Source: Hyphomicrobiales bacterium
GTDB lineage: Bacteria > Pseudomonadota > Alphaproteobacteria > Rhizobiales > Xanthobacteraceae
Direction: 5' to 3'
DNA: 64,000 bases
NCBI GenBank assembly: GCA_017305555.1
Contig: JAFKKM010000027.1
Coordinates: forward strand, 1-64,000
Positions 8,516 through 17,151 of this stretch are shown here, in pieces. Made by a program: the position numbers and the translations under genes. Within the stretch, counting starts at the first letter, position 1; each line of letters opens with the position of its first letter. The notes under the pieces were generated by a model. The model was not told where the DNA came from. It saw nothing but the letters and a program-made list of their open reading frames with translations, and made no database searches.

Positions 8516-10630
8516 ATGGTTCGGATTGTTGCGGCGGTCGCATTCGCTGCGGTGTCGGTGATTATCTCAAGCGGTGGTCCGGCGCGCGCCGCCGACCTGG
8601 TGTGGCAGGTCGAAAATCCTTTCCGCTTTTTCAAGAACGCCGCGTCCTTCGCGATGTATGAGCGCGGCTACCCGGTCGCACGCGATGCCGCGTCTCCGCC
8701 GAACGACGTGGTGTGGCGGACCGAGCGCCGCCTCAACGATCCCGATTGCAAGACCACAACGGATTTCGACACTTGCGCGGCAACGGCGCGCAGACGTTAC
8801 GAGGCATCGCGGCTGGGTTGGGCGGCACAGACCGTGGATGCAGTGTGCTACGACAGCCGGCAGGGCCGCTACTTGCAGACCTGTGACCGGCGCTACTCGT
8901 GGGGGACCGTGAAGGAGGACTACATCCTCCCCGAGGCCCACACCGTCATCGTTAAACTGGCGCCGGCGCATCTCGCAGCCGCCGCGCGGGGCGAATGCAC
9001 ATGGACATGGTTGCCACGCAAGCCGGGTGGCAAGAGCGAGACCCGAAAAGACGTCTGCGTCACACCGCTGAAGATTCCGCGGGTGCCATTTTCGCTCGAT
9101 CCAGCCGCATCGGGCGTTGCGGTACAGGTCGTGCTCCCGGATGGCCGCACGCTGTCGGAGCAGATTGTCGTCGAAGACCGCCTGATCGTCGCGCTCGGCG
9201 ACTCGTTTGCGTCCGGCGAGAGCAATCCCGATCGCCCGGTGACCTTCAGCGCCGCGCGCGAGATGGTCTACGATCCGGTGCTGGCACGCGAGGACGTTGC
9301 CAGCCGCGCCATCGGAAAGCCGGCGCAAAAACAAGCCATCGCACCGCACGGCAGTTTCGATTTCAAGCAATTGCCGCGCCGTGCGCTGGAAGACGAACGC
9401 ACCGGCGTGTTCTATCCGCTGAGTTCGAAGCAGTTCGAAACGGCATTCAACGCGGCCGGTCCGAAATGGCTGAGCCCCGATTGCCACCGCTCACAATACG
9501 GCTATCCGTTCCGCGTCGGCTTGCAACTCGCGCTGGAAAACCCGCACCGCTCGGTAACGCTGCTGAGCTTCGCCTGCACCGGCTCCGAAGTCACCGAAGG
9601 ACTATTCCTCGACAAGAAAGCACGCGAGGGCTCGGCGCACGCGACGGTGCGCGCGCAGCTCGATCAATTGTCGGATATGCTGTGCCGCGGCCCCAGAACG
9701 GTGCGCGCGACTTATCAGTTACCGATTTACGAGAGCGGCAGCACGCGGATCGTCAACGACACCGTGACGAAGTCCTGGTGCGCGCCGAACGCGCGGAAGC
9801 GGCCGATCGATACCGTACTGCTCTCGATCGGCGGCAACGATGTCGGATTTTCGGCGCTGATGCTTTACGCGATGACCGAAAGCGCCGGCGATCTCGCGCC
9901 GATCGCAGGGCTGCTTGGCCAGCAGATCCGGTATTCGCCGCAGATCGCGCGGGTCTATCTCGAACAACTCGACGAACGCATGAAGGCGGTGCGCGACGCG
10001 CTGCGCGACGGCTTTGGCGTGCCTCCCGCGCGGGTGCTGCAAACCGCTTACGAGCCGATCCAGTTCGACGAGACCGGCGCGCTGTGCGGCGCGCAGCCGA
10101 CGCTCGGCCTCGACGTCCACAAGAAGCTGTCGCTGTCACGCGAACGGCTCGGCGAAACGGTGAACTTCCTTCAGGATTTTTTCGCGCGCACCGCCTGCAT
10201 CACCCATGGCGGACGCGGCTGCCCGGCGCTCGCCACCGGCGCGGGGACGGGCTTCCAGCTCATCACCGACCATCAGCCGGAGTTCGCCCGGCGCGGCATC
10301 TGCGCCCGCGACCCGCGCAACGCGCAAGCGGACGGCGCGGCGATGGCGATGCCGCGCCGCTGGGTCGGAGCCGAGGATTTTGCGCCCTATTCGCCGGCGG
10401 CCTATCTGCCCTATGCCCACCGCTGGCGGCTGTTTCGCACGCCGAACGACGCCTTCCTCACCGCCAACGTGCATTCGCCGGGGTTCTCGCTGTTCGACAT
10501 TCTTCAACCGGTCTATGCGGCGATGTATAGCGGCGCGGTCCACCCGACCGCCGAAGGCCACGCCATCGTCGCCGACCATGTGGTGCGGCACGTCCGAACG
10601 CTGATGGGCAAGCCGACGCAGAAGGAGTGA
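8516..10630 (+). CDS. Large exported SGNH/GDSL-type hydrolase
   Basis: The protein has 704 residues with a signal peptide (about 1-26, ending ARA). The first 220 residues are rich in paired cysteines and unlike known domains. The SGNH core then begins with LIVALGDSFASGE (nucleophile S230), continues with SIGGNDVGF (block III) and ends with HPTAEGH (H676). The aspartate normally three residues before the catalytic histidine is a glycine (GAVHP), so it may work with a Ser-His dyad. The ATG at 8516 has GAAGGA five bases upstream; two in-frame ATGs upstream have worse ribosome sites. The substrate is unknown; esterase or acyl-removing activity in the periplasm is likely. Confidence 0.75.
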   Translation: MVRIVAAVAFAAVSVIISSGGPARAADLVWQVENPFRFFKNAASFAMYERGYPVARDAASPPNDVVWRTERRLNDPDCKTTTDFDTCAATARRRYEASRLGWAAQTVDAVCYDSRQGRYLQTCDRRYSWGTVKEDYILPEAHTVIVKLAPAHLAAAARGECTWTWLPRKPGGKSETRKDVCVTPLKIPRVPFSLDPAASGVAVQVVLPDGRTLSEQIVVEDRLIVALGDSFASGESNPDRPVTFSAAREMVYDPVLAREDVASRAIGKPAQKQAIAPHGSFDFKQLPRRALEDERTGVFYPLSSKQFETAFNAAGPKWLSPDCHRSQYGYPFRVGLQLALENPHRSVTLLSFACTGSEVTEGLFLDKKAREGSAHATVRAQLDQLSDMLCRGPRTVRATYQLPIYESGSTRIVNDTVTKSWCAPNARKRPIDTVLLSIGGNDVGFSALMLYAMTESAGDLAPIAGLLGQQIRYSPQIARVYLEQLDERMKAVRDALRDGFGVPPARVLQTAYEPIQFDETGALCGAQPTLGLDVHKKLSLSRERLGETVNFLQDFFARTACITHGGRGCPALATGAGTGFQLITDHQPEFARRGICARDPRNAQADGAAMAMPRRWVGAEDFAPYSPAAYLPYAHRWRLFRTPNDAFLTANVHSPGFSLFDILQPVYAAMYSGAVHPTAEGHAIVADHVVRHVRTLMGKPTQKE

Positions 10631-10686
10631 GCGCGCCTGCGGCGTCCAAACCCGGATAGCAGACCGCTTTTTTAGAGAATTGAAGC

Positions 10687-10760
10687 TGGAGCGGGCGAAG
10701 GGAATCGAACCCTCGTATGCAGCTTGGGAAGCTGCCGTTCTACCATTGAACTACGCCCGC
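10687..10760 (-). tRNA. tRNA-Gly (anticodon CCC)
   Basis: Read on the minus strand, the acceptor arm GCGGGCG pairs with CGCCCGC, the D-arm contains AGTTCAATGGTAGAAC, the anticodon stem GCAGC/GCTGC holds the loop TTCCCAA with anticodon CCC, and the T-loop is GGTTCGATTCC. The discriminator is T and the CCA end (10687-10689) is encoded. Confidence 0.97.
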
Positions 10761-10886
10761 GATCAGGTTCCGTCTCTGATTTAGCCGAGACGGCGCGGCA
10801 GGCCAAGCCCCGTCATCCAGCGAACGGCACAATTCACCGCGATGGACGCGGTGATCCGCGCCAAGATTCCAACGATGCCAAGACTC

Positions 10887-12326
10887 TTACGCCAGAGAGC
10901 GGCGATCGGCCGCCGCCTCCGCCGAATCCCATTTGGTCCAGACCACCGTTGCCGTACACAGCAATCCGAGCACGATCATCGACAGCGCCGCCAGCACGAA
11001 GAAGGCGTGCCCCGGAGCACCTTGTGAGATCAACCACCAGCCGCCGAGGCCGATGAACCCCAGCCGCGCCGTCTGCGCCAGCACCGGGCCGAGCACCTTG
11101 GCCGCGCCCTGCGAGGAGAAATACATCGACGTATTGAGGCCGAGGAACGCATACATCGGCGCCGCAACGAACAGGTATTGCCGGCTGGCGTCGCGCACGC
11201 TGGCATCGTCGGTGAACAGGTTGACCCAGAGATCTGGGAAGAAGGCAATCACCGTACCGATGACGCCGACACTCGAGAACGATAGAATTCCCGCGATCCA
11301 CGCGGTCTTGCGCCCCCGCGACACCTGACCGGCACCGATCGCCATGCCGATCATCGGCACCGACGCAATGCCGACCGCGAACGCCAGCGTCGTCAGCATG
11401 AATTCAAGCCGCGCGCCGATGCCGTAACCGGCGAGTACCGCGTCGCCGAAGCGCGCCAGCATCGCGGTGAAGATCGCGATCGTCAGCACCGTCTGGATCG
11501 GCGAAAAGCAAGCGATGGCGCCGACCTTGAGAATGTCGAAGAACATTCCGCGTTCGATCCGGATGGCCTGCGCGATCGGATTGACCCGCGCGCGGCCGGA
11601 CAGCACGTACCAGGCCATGATCGCAGTGCCGATGGAAAAAGCAAGCACGGTGCCCGCCGCGATGCCGGGCATTCCGAACCGTGGCACCGGCCCCAAACCA
11701 AGACCCAGCACCGCGCCGAACACGATCTGGCATACGGCGGTGTTGAGAGTGACCATCGACGGCAATTTCATGTTGCCGGTGCCGCGCAGGATCGACGCGA
11801 ACGTATTCATCAGCCACGGCACCAGCGCCGCGCCGAAGAAGATGTGGATGTAGCCGAGCGCCTGGGTCAACACACTGCCACGCCCGCCGAGCGCCCACAG
11901 CAGACCGCTCGCGCTCAGCAATATGCCGAGCGTAAAGGCCACTCCAATGCAACACGCAATGATCAGCGCATGAGCCGCGAGCAAGTTGGCACGCCCGACA
12001 TCGCCTGCCCCCAGCGCGCGGGAGATGGCCGACGATACGCCGCCGCCCATCGCGCCGCCCGAGGTCGTCAGCGTCAGCATGACGAACGGAAATACCAGCG
12101 CCATCGCTGCCAGCGCCTCGGTGCCGAGCCGTCCGATATAAGAGGTTTCAGCGATGACGACGCAGGTGCCGGCGCCCAGCGCCACCACGTTCGGCGCCGA
12201 TAATCGCAACAGAGTGCCGAGGATCGGACGGTCCAGCAACGGATTGGCGGCGGTCAGCAGGAGCCGCGACAGCGCTCGCTCGTCGGGACCCGCAACGGGG
12301 ATTTCAGCAACTCCGATATCGGACAT
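10887..12326 (-). CDS. MATE family efflux transporter
   Basis: The protein has 479 residues and about twelve hydrophobic helices in two similar halves, the usual form of MATE/NorM transporters, which export drugs or metabolites in exchange for Na+ or H+. Typical segments are the N-terminal PILGTLLRLSAPNV helix and the GVSSAISRALGAGD loop. AGGGAAC precedes the ATG. It follows the unrecognised 350-residue gene on the same strand after 122 bp. Substrate unknown. Confidence 0.85.
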   Translation of the reverse strand: MSDIGVAEIPVAGPDERALSRLLLTAANPLLDRPILGTLLRLSAPNVVALGAGTCVVIAETSYIGRLGTEALAAMALVFPFVMLTLTTSGGAMGGGVSSAISRALGAGDVGRANLLAAHALIIACCIGVAFTLGILLSASGLLWALGGRGSVLTQALGYIHIFFGAALVPWLMNTFASILRGTGNMKLPSMVTLNTAVCQIVFGAVLGLGLGPVPRFGMPGIAAGTVLAFSIGTAIMAWYVLSGRARVNPIAQAIRIERGMFFDILKVGAIACFSPIQTVLTIAIFTAMLARFGDAVLAGYGIGARLEFMLTTLAFAVGIASVPMIGMAIGAGQVSRGRKTAWIAGILSFSSVGVIGTVIAFFPDLWVNLFTDDASVRDASRQYLFVAAPMYAFLGLNTSMYFSSQGAAKVLGPVLAQTARLGFIGLGGWWLISQGAPGHAFFVLAALSMIVLGLLCTATVVWTKWDSAEAAADRRSLA

Positions 12327-12448
12327 CTGTTCCCTGACGGCCGGTGACTGAAGCGCTGCGGGCGGGGCCGAGCCAAATCAGTATCATCGATCCAACCATG
12401 CGCCACCCGCGCGCGGCGCATGGGCCTATTCCGTGACTAGACGAGAAA

Positions 12449-13501
12449 TTACTCGACCGACCAGACAAACGGCGGCCGGCCGCCGGGCGCGGTCGAGAGC
12501 TTGACCCGAATAAACCTGCCGCAAACGGCGGCGAGGCCCTCGACCATACCTTCCAGCAACCGGGCGCAAGCCGGATGATAGTCGACAAGATCGGCCATCA
12601 GTTTCCAGCTTCGCTGATGCAGTTCGTAACCACCACCGGAGGACACCAGGTCGACATCGTCATCCTGTGCCACGAACAGCGCGCGGAGGAATTCCGCGAA
12701 TTCCTTCGGCCCGCCGCGCATGGCACCAAGTCCCGGCGCAATCTCATCGAAATACTGCATGCCGATCAGTTTACCGGTGAGATGCAGCAGATAGGCGGCA
12801 TCCACCGGCCCGAACACCTGCGTCGCGACCGGCGCGGCCGTGCGGACGTATTCCATCGCGTAGTTGCGATAAGCCTTCTCGAGCCGCGGCTGCGGCCAGC
12901 TATCCACCGGCAGCGCCGGAGCGCTGGCGATATCGAAGGCCGGCGCCTCGAGATGCGGCGCGAACACCAGCCGCTGATCGATGGTCAGCGGATGATCGTA
13001 TTCGCAGTAATAGCCTTCGAGGCCTTCCTGCCCCTCAACCGATTGCTTGGTACAAACGAAGCCGAGATTGAGGTTGCCGAGGGCCACGCCGTTGTTGGCG
13101 TGCCAGCCGCGCAGCATCGCGCGCGACACTTCACCCGGGATGCCACAGATCGCCGTGCCGCGCCACGCCCAGCGCGGCGGCGGATAACGCACCCACGCCT
13201 TGCGGTCCGACTCGTACATGTATTCGACATGCACGCCGCCGATCCAGTTCGACAGATAGTGATACTGCGCCGCCGCCACCGCCGGCGGCAGCTTGTCGAG
13301 GCCGAGTTTCGTCAGCCCCGGCAGGAAACGTTCCTGCTGCTGACGGCGAAACACCCGGAATACGAACTCGGCCGCATCCGCCGTGCCGCGCCGGCTCACG
13401 ATGGTCAGGATCAGGCCCGTGAAGTAAGCGTGATGCAGTTCGGCGACGCTACGCCAACCTCGCCACTTCGCATCGCGTGTCGCGTTGTCCGCTTCCGTCA
13501 C
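12449..13501 (-). CDS. Conserved-looking protein of unknown function (350 aa)
   Basis: I do not recognise this protein. It has 350 residues, no signal peptide and no membrane segment. It is rich in aromatic residues (for example YHYLSNWIGGVHVEYMYES and a proline-tryptophan stretch YPPPRWAWRG near residue 110), with several scattered cysteines (FVCTK, YYCEYDHP). The start is a GTG with a strong GGAGG seven to eight bases upstream. The keto-pentenoate hydratase gene ends 23 bp before it on the same strand, so both are probably translated from one transcript. A role with the hydratase in degrading a cyclic compound is a guess from position alone. Confidence 0.6.
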   Translation of the reverse strand: MTEADNATRDAKWRGWRSVAELHHAYFTGLILTIVSRRGTADAAEFVFRVFRRQQQERFLPGLTKLGLDKLPPAVAAAQYHYLSNWIGGVHVEYMYESDRKAWVRYPPPRWAWRGTAICGIPGEVSRAMLRGWHANNGVALGNLNLGFVCTKQSVEGQEGLEGYYCEYDHPLTIDQRLVFAPHLEAPAFDIASAPALPVDSWPQPRLEKAYRNYAMEYVRTAAPVATQVFGPVDAAYLLHLTGKLIGMQYFDEIAPGLGAMRGGPKEFAEFLRALFVAQDDDVDLVSSGGGYELHQRSWKLMADLVDYHPACARLLEGMVEGLAAVCGRFIRVKLSTAPGGRPPFVWSVE

Positions 13502-13524
13502 AGCTGCACCTCCGAAACTGTAGC

Positions 13525-14307
13525 TTAGACGAATTGCACGGCGACCGAACCGAGCGGGCCGAAATCGGCGTGGAGCGTATCGCCCTTGTCAGCCCACACC
13601 GGCCGGGTGAACGAGCCGGACAACATCACATGACCGGGCTCCAGCACGGTGCCGAAACGGCCGACCTTGTTGGCGAGCCACGCGATGCCCATCGCCGGAT
13701 GGCCGAGCACGCCGGCCGCGATGCCCGTCTCCTCGATTTCGGAATTGCGATAGAATACCGCGCCGACCCAACGCAGATCGACATCGTGCGGCCGCACCGG
13801 ACGCCCGCCGAGCACGATGCCGGCAGCGGCGCCGTTGTCCGCCACGGTGTCGAAAATCTTGCGCGGATTCTGCACGCGCGCGTCGATGATCTCGATCGCC
13901 GGCACGATGTATTCGGTGGCGCGCAACACATCGAGCAGGCCGATGCCCGGCCCCTTCAATGGCTGGGCGAGCACGAAGGCCAGTTCCGGCTCGACGCGCG
14001 GCACGCAGTAATTGGCGTGCGGCACCTTCGCGCCATCATGCAGCATCATGTCGTCGAGCAGATGGCCGTAGTCCGGTTCGTCGATCTGCGACGCCTGTTG
14101 CATCGCCTTCGAGGTCAGGCCGACCTTGTGACCGAGCAACTTGCGGCCTCCGGCGATCTTGCGCCGCGTCGTCTCGCTCTGGATCGCGTAGGAATCCTCG
14201 ATCTCGATGTTCGGGAACGTCTTGGACAATTGCACGGCCTGCACGCGGGTCCGCTCGGCTTCCATCAGAATGTCTGCAGCCTTGGCGCGCTCCTGGTCGG
14301 TCAACAT
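13525..14307 (-). CDS. 2-keto-4-pentenoate hydratase family protein (MhpD/HpaH-like)
   Basis: The protein has 260 residues, the normal family length. These enzymes add water to 2-hydroxy-dienoates formed after meta-cleavage of aromatic rings. Visible family features are [12 protein letters not shown] near residue 60 and the conserved PELAFVL segment with acidic metal ligands, followed by IEIIDAR. The ATG at 14307 has GGAGGA twelve bases upstream; the longer open frame is not supported. It is followed closely by the gene for an unrecognised protein. No ring-cleavage dioxygenase lies in the window. Confidence 0.8.
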   Translation of the reverse strand: MLTDQERAKAADILMEAERTRVQAVQLSKTFPNIEIEDSYAIQSETTRRKIAGGRKLLGHKVGLTSKAMQQASQIDEPDYGHLLDDMMLHDGAKVPHANYCVPRVEPELAFVLAQPLKGPGIGLLDVLRATEYIVPAIEIIDARVQNPRKIFDTVADNGAAAGIVLGGRPVRPHDVDLRWVGAVFYRNSEIEETGIAAGVLGHPAMGIAWLANKVGRFGTVLEPGHVMLSGSFTRPVWADKGDTLHADFGPLGSVAVQFV

Positions 14308-14429
14308 GGTTCGACAATCCTCCCGGTCGATGATGTGGTGAAATTTAATGCAAGCATGGCGCAATTGGCGACAGAATACCATCGCATACAGGCCCTGCCG
14401 AAAACGGGGATCATGGACGCAACGCGCCT

Positions 14430-15536
14430 TCAGGCGCGAAAGTGTTTCGACAGCTTGAGGCCTTGCGCCTGATAGTTCGAGCCGATGCGCTGGCCGTAGA
14501 GCGCATTCGGACGCTCCAGCATCCGCTCGTAGAGCAGGCGTCCGACAATCTGGCCGTGCTCGAGAATGAACGGCACCTCGCGTGAGCGCACTTCCAACAC
14601 GGCGCGCGCACCCTGCCCGCCGGCGCCGGCATAGCCGAAGCCAGGATCGAAGAAACCCGCGTAGTGAACGCGGAATTCGCCGACCAGCGGATCGAACGGC
14701 ACCATTTCGGCGGCGAAATCCGGCGGCACCTGCACCGCCTCCTTCGACGCGAGAATGTAGAACTCGCCGGGATCGAGGATGAGACTGCCATCGGGCCGCG
14801 CCGCGATCGGCTCCCAGAACTCGTTCACCGCGTAGCCGCCACGCCGGTCAATATCGACCACGCCGGTATGGCGCTTGGCGCGATAGCCGACGAAGCCACC
14901 GGAATTCTCGCCCGAGAGATCGACGCTCAATGCCAGTCCGCCGGTGAGATCGGCGTCGTCGATATCGACCAGCCGTTCTTCCTCGTGCAGCGCTTCCAAC
15001 TCGTCGGTGGAAAGGATTGCATCACCGGTGCGGAAGCGAACTTGCGACAACCGCGAACCTTCCCGTAACAACACCGGAAATGTCTTCGGGCTGATCTCGG
15101 CGTAAAGCGGACCGTGATACCCCGCGCCGATCATGTCGAAACGACGCGTGCCATCAGCGATCACGCGCGTGAACACGTCGAGCCGGCCGGTCGAACTTTT
15201 CGGATTGGCGGCGGCGACGATTTCCGGCGGCAGCGCGAGGCTCTCCAGCAGCGGCACGATATAGACGCAGTTGGTTTCCAGCACCGCGCCGTCGGACAGA
15301 TCGATCTCGTGCAGCTTCAGTTCGTCGATCCGGTCGGCCACCCGCGCGCCCGGCCCCGGCAAAAAACTCGCCCGCACCCGATACGCGATATTGCCGAGCC
15401 GCAGATCGAGGCTGGCGGGCTGGATCTGGCTCTCGACGAAGGGATATTCCGGCAGGATCAGCCCGGCATCGGCCATCGCCGCAATCATGCGGTCGGACAG
15501 AATTCCGTTGGCATCGGGATCAAGCGTAAACGGCAC
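14430..15536 (-). CDS. dcd: 2'-deoxycytidine 5'-triphosphate deaminase, two-domain form
   Basis: The protein has 368 residues, about twice the enterobacterial Dcd, as in many alphaproteobacteria. The N-terminal half has the nucleotide-binding motif QPASLDLRLG and the SSTGRLDVFTR loop, and the C-terminal half repeats the dUTPase-like fold with GFVGYRAKRHTG and GFFDPGFGY. It should convert dCTP to dUTP for thymidylate synthesis. The start codon is GTG, preceded by AAGGA eight bases upstream. It is divergent from metZ with 255 bp between, which holds the SAM-II riboswitch of metZ. Confidence 0.85.
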   Translation of the reverse strand: MPFTLDPDANGILSDRMIAAMADAGLILPEYPFVESQIQPASLDLRLGNIAYRVRASFLPGPGARVADRIDELKLHEIDLSDGAVLETNCVYIVPLLESLALPPEIVAAANPKSSTGRLDVFTRVIADGTRRFDMIGAGYHGPLYAEISPKTFPVLLREGSRLSQVRFRTGDAILSTDELEALHEEERLVDIDDADLTGGLALSVDLSGENSGGFVGYRAKRHTGVVDIDRRGGYAVNEFWEPIAARPDGSLILDPGEFYILASKEAVQVPPDFAAEMVPFDPLVGEFRVHYAGFFDPGFGYAGAGGQGARAVLEVRSREVPFILEHGQIVGRLLYERMLERPNALYGQRIGSNYQAQGLKLSKHFRA

Positions 15537-15654
15537 CTGGATCGTCCTTGAAATCGTGTATCTGCCGACTGGAAAACGCAGAATACACGCTTTTATCGGT
15601 TATCCGATGAGCGGCTTGACGGAAAGGGCGAGGCGGATTATCAGCAGCACTTAT

Positions 15655-15712
15655 CCCGTGGTGATTTGAGCCGGCCGGCTTGCAGCCACGTTAAACAACT
15701 CGCTAAACAGGC
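15655..15712 (+). promoter_or_regulatory. SAM-II riboswitch (metA motif) upstream of metZ
   Basis: The stretch carries the SAM-II core: P1 stem CGTGG (15657-15661) with CCACG (15686-15690), the loop TGATTTGA, the GGCTTGCAG segment, then GTTAAAC and the 3' pseudoknot strand CGCTAAAC. SAM-II aptamers occur almost only in alphaproteobacteria and switch off methionine synthesis genes when S-adenosylmethionine is plentiful. Two terminator hairpins follow directly. Confidence 0.93.
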
Positions 15713-15738
15713 CGGGGACGTATGATCCCGGCCTTTTT
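15709..15738 (+). terminator. Intrinsic terminator 1 behind the SAM-II aptamer
   Basis: Arms AGGCCGGGG (15709-15717) and TCCCGGCCT (15726-15734) form a 9-bp stem (last pair G-T) with an 8-base loop, followed by five T. It starts at the base after the last aptamer nucleotides, so aptamer folding could influence it. Confidence 0.75.
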
Positions 15739-15758
15739 CATTGAAGGCCGGATTTTTT
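15728..15758 (+). terminator. Intrinsic terminator 2, sharing an arm with terminator 1
   Basis: Arms CCGGCCTT (15728-15735) and AAGGCCGG (15744-15751) form a perfect 8-bp stem with an 8-base loop, followed by A and six T (15753-15758). Its left arm is the right arm of terminator 1, so the two stems exclude each other. Confidence 0.65.
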
Positions 15759-15791
15759 GTGGCCGATGTCCGGGCGGCCATTGGAGGTCAT

Positions 15792-16988
15792 ATGTCCATC
15801 GCGAAACCCGCTGCATCGTCCTATCGTCCCGAAACTCGCCTGATCCATGCCGGCGTACTGCGCTCGCAGTTCAACGAGACCGCCGAGGCGCTATTTCTGA
15901 CGCAAGGCTTCGTCTACGACACCGCCGAACAATGCGAAGCGCGGTTCAAGGGCGAGGATCCCGGCTTCATCTATTCGCGCTTCTCCAATCCCAACGTCTC
16001 GACATTCGAGCAACGCATGTGCGCGCTGGACGGCGCGGAAGCGGCGCGCGCCACCGCTACCGGCATGGCCGCCGTCACCACCGCGATCCTGGCGCCGCTG
16101 CGCGCCGGCGATCACGTCGTCGCGGCGAAAGCAATGTTCGGTTCCTGCCGCTATGTCGTCGAGGATCTGCTGCCGCGCTACGGCATCGAATCCACCTTGG
16201 TGGACGGCCTCGATCTCGATCAGTGGCAGAAAGCGATGCGGCCCAACACGCGCACCTGCTTTCTCGAAAGTCCGACGAACCCGACGCTCGACGTGCTCGA
16301 CATCGGCGCCATCGCAACCATCGCCCACGCGGCCGGTGCACGCCTGATCGTCGACAACGTGTTCGCAACACCGATATGGCAAAGCCCGCTGGCGCTCGGC
16401 GCTGACGTCGTGGTGTATTCTGCGACCAAGCACATCGACGGACAGGGGCGCTGTCTCGGCGGCATCGTCCTGTCGTCGGATGCGTTCATTCAGGAACATA
16501 TCCATACGTTCCTGCGCCAGACTGGCCCGTCGATCTCGCCGTTCAATGCGTGGACCTTGACGAAAGGCCTTGAAACGCTGGCAATCCGCGTCCGGCAACA
16601 GACTGCGAATGCAGCCGCTATCGCTGACGTGCTGGCGGCGCACCCGAAGATTGCGCGGCTGATCTATCCGGGCCGCGCCGATCATCCGCAGGCGGCGCTG
16701 GTGAAAAAGCAGATGCGTGCCGGCTCGACCTTGATCGGCTTCGAAGTGAAAGGTGGCAAGCCTGCCGCGTTCCGCTTCCTCAATGCGCTCAAGCTCGCCC
16801 GCATCAGCAACAATCTCGGCGACGCGCGCAGCCTCGTCACGCATCCGGCGACCACGACGCATCAGCGGCTGCCGATCGAGGCTCGCGCCGAACTCGGCAT
16901 CGGCGAAGGCTTCGTGCGTTTTTCGGCGGGACTGGAACACGCCGACGACCTGATCGCAGATATCGATGCCGCGCTCGAGCAGGCGTGA
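15792..16988 (+). CDS. metZ: O-succinylhomoserine sulfhydrylase
   Basis: The protein has 398 residues. It makes homocysteine from O-succinylhomoserine and sulfide in the direct sulfhydrylation route to methionine. It is a Cys/Met metabolism PLP enzyme: YSRFSNP near residue 61, the FLESPTNP segment (157-164), IVDNVFATP, and the PLP lysine K213 in YSATKHIDGQGR. The Q-G-R after the lysine and the ETRLIHAG start fit MetZ rather than cystathionine lyases. GGAGG is five bases before the ATG at 15792, which excludes the longer frame. Expression is expected to fall with SAM through the upstream SAM-II riboswitch. Confidence 0.92.
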   Translation: MSIAKPAASSYRPETRLIHAGVLRSQFNETAEALFLTQGFVYDTAEQCEARFKGEDPGFIYSRFSNPNVSTFEQRMCALDGAEAARATATGMAAVTTAILAPLRAGDHVVAAKAMFGSCRYVVEDLLPRYGIESTLVDGLDLDQWQKAMRPNTRTCFLESPTNPTLDVLDIGAIATIAHAAGARLIVDNVFATPIWQSPLALGADVVVYSATKHIDGQGRCLGGIVLSSDAFIQEHIHTFLRQTGPSISPFNAWTLTKGLETLAIRVRQQTANAAAIADVLAAHPKIARLIYPGRADHPQAALVKKQMRAGSTLIGFEVKGGKPAAFRFLNALKLARISNNLGDARSLVTHPATTTHQRLPIEARAELGIGEGFVRFSAGLEHADDLIADIDAALEQA

Positions 16989-17151
16989 GTTTGTCGCGAG
17001 CACGGCTACCTTCGCGCGGCTATACGACGAAATGCGCAGACGTGAACACCATACTGCGGCGTTTTTGCAAGTCGCAGCCATGACTACAGCAGACTAAAAT
17101 CTGCGGCGGCTTTCGGCCAAATTTCAATGACATAACAAGAAGAGGCGTCTG

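Noticed and set aside
8995..10530. Long plus-strand frame of 511 codons inside the SGNH hydrolase gene
   Set aside because: It is a GC-rich shadow full of arginine with no domain; the SGNH frame carries all family motifs.
10631..10675. Terminator after the SGNH hydrolase gene (CCGC followed by six T)
   Set aside because: The pairing arms are interrupted and short (GCG...CGC plus GTC...GAC), so I do not call it.
12449..13501. Assignment of the unknown protein to the L-2-amino-thiazoline-4-carboxylate hydrolase family
   Set aside because: I could not find the motifs of that family; length alone is not enough.
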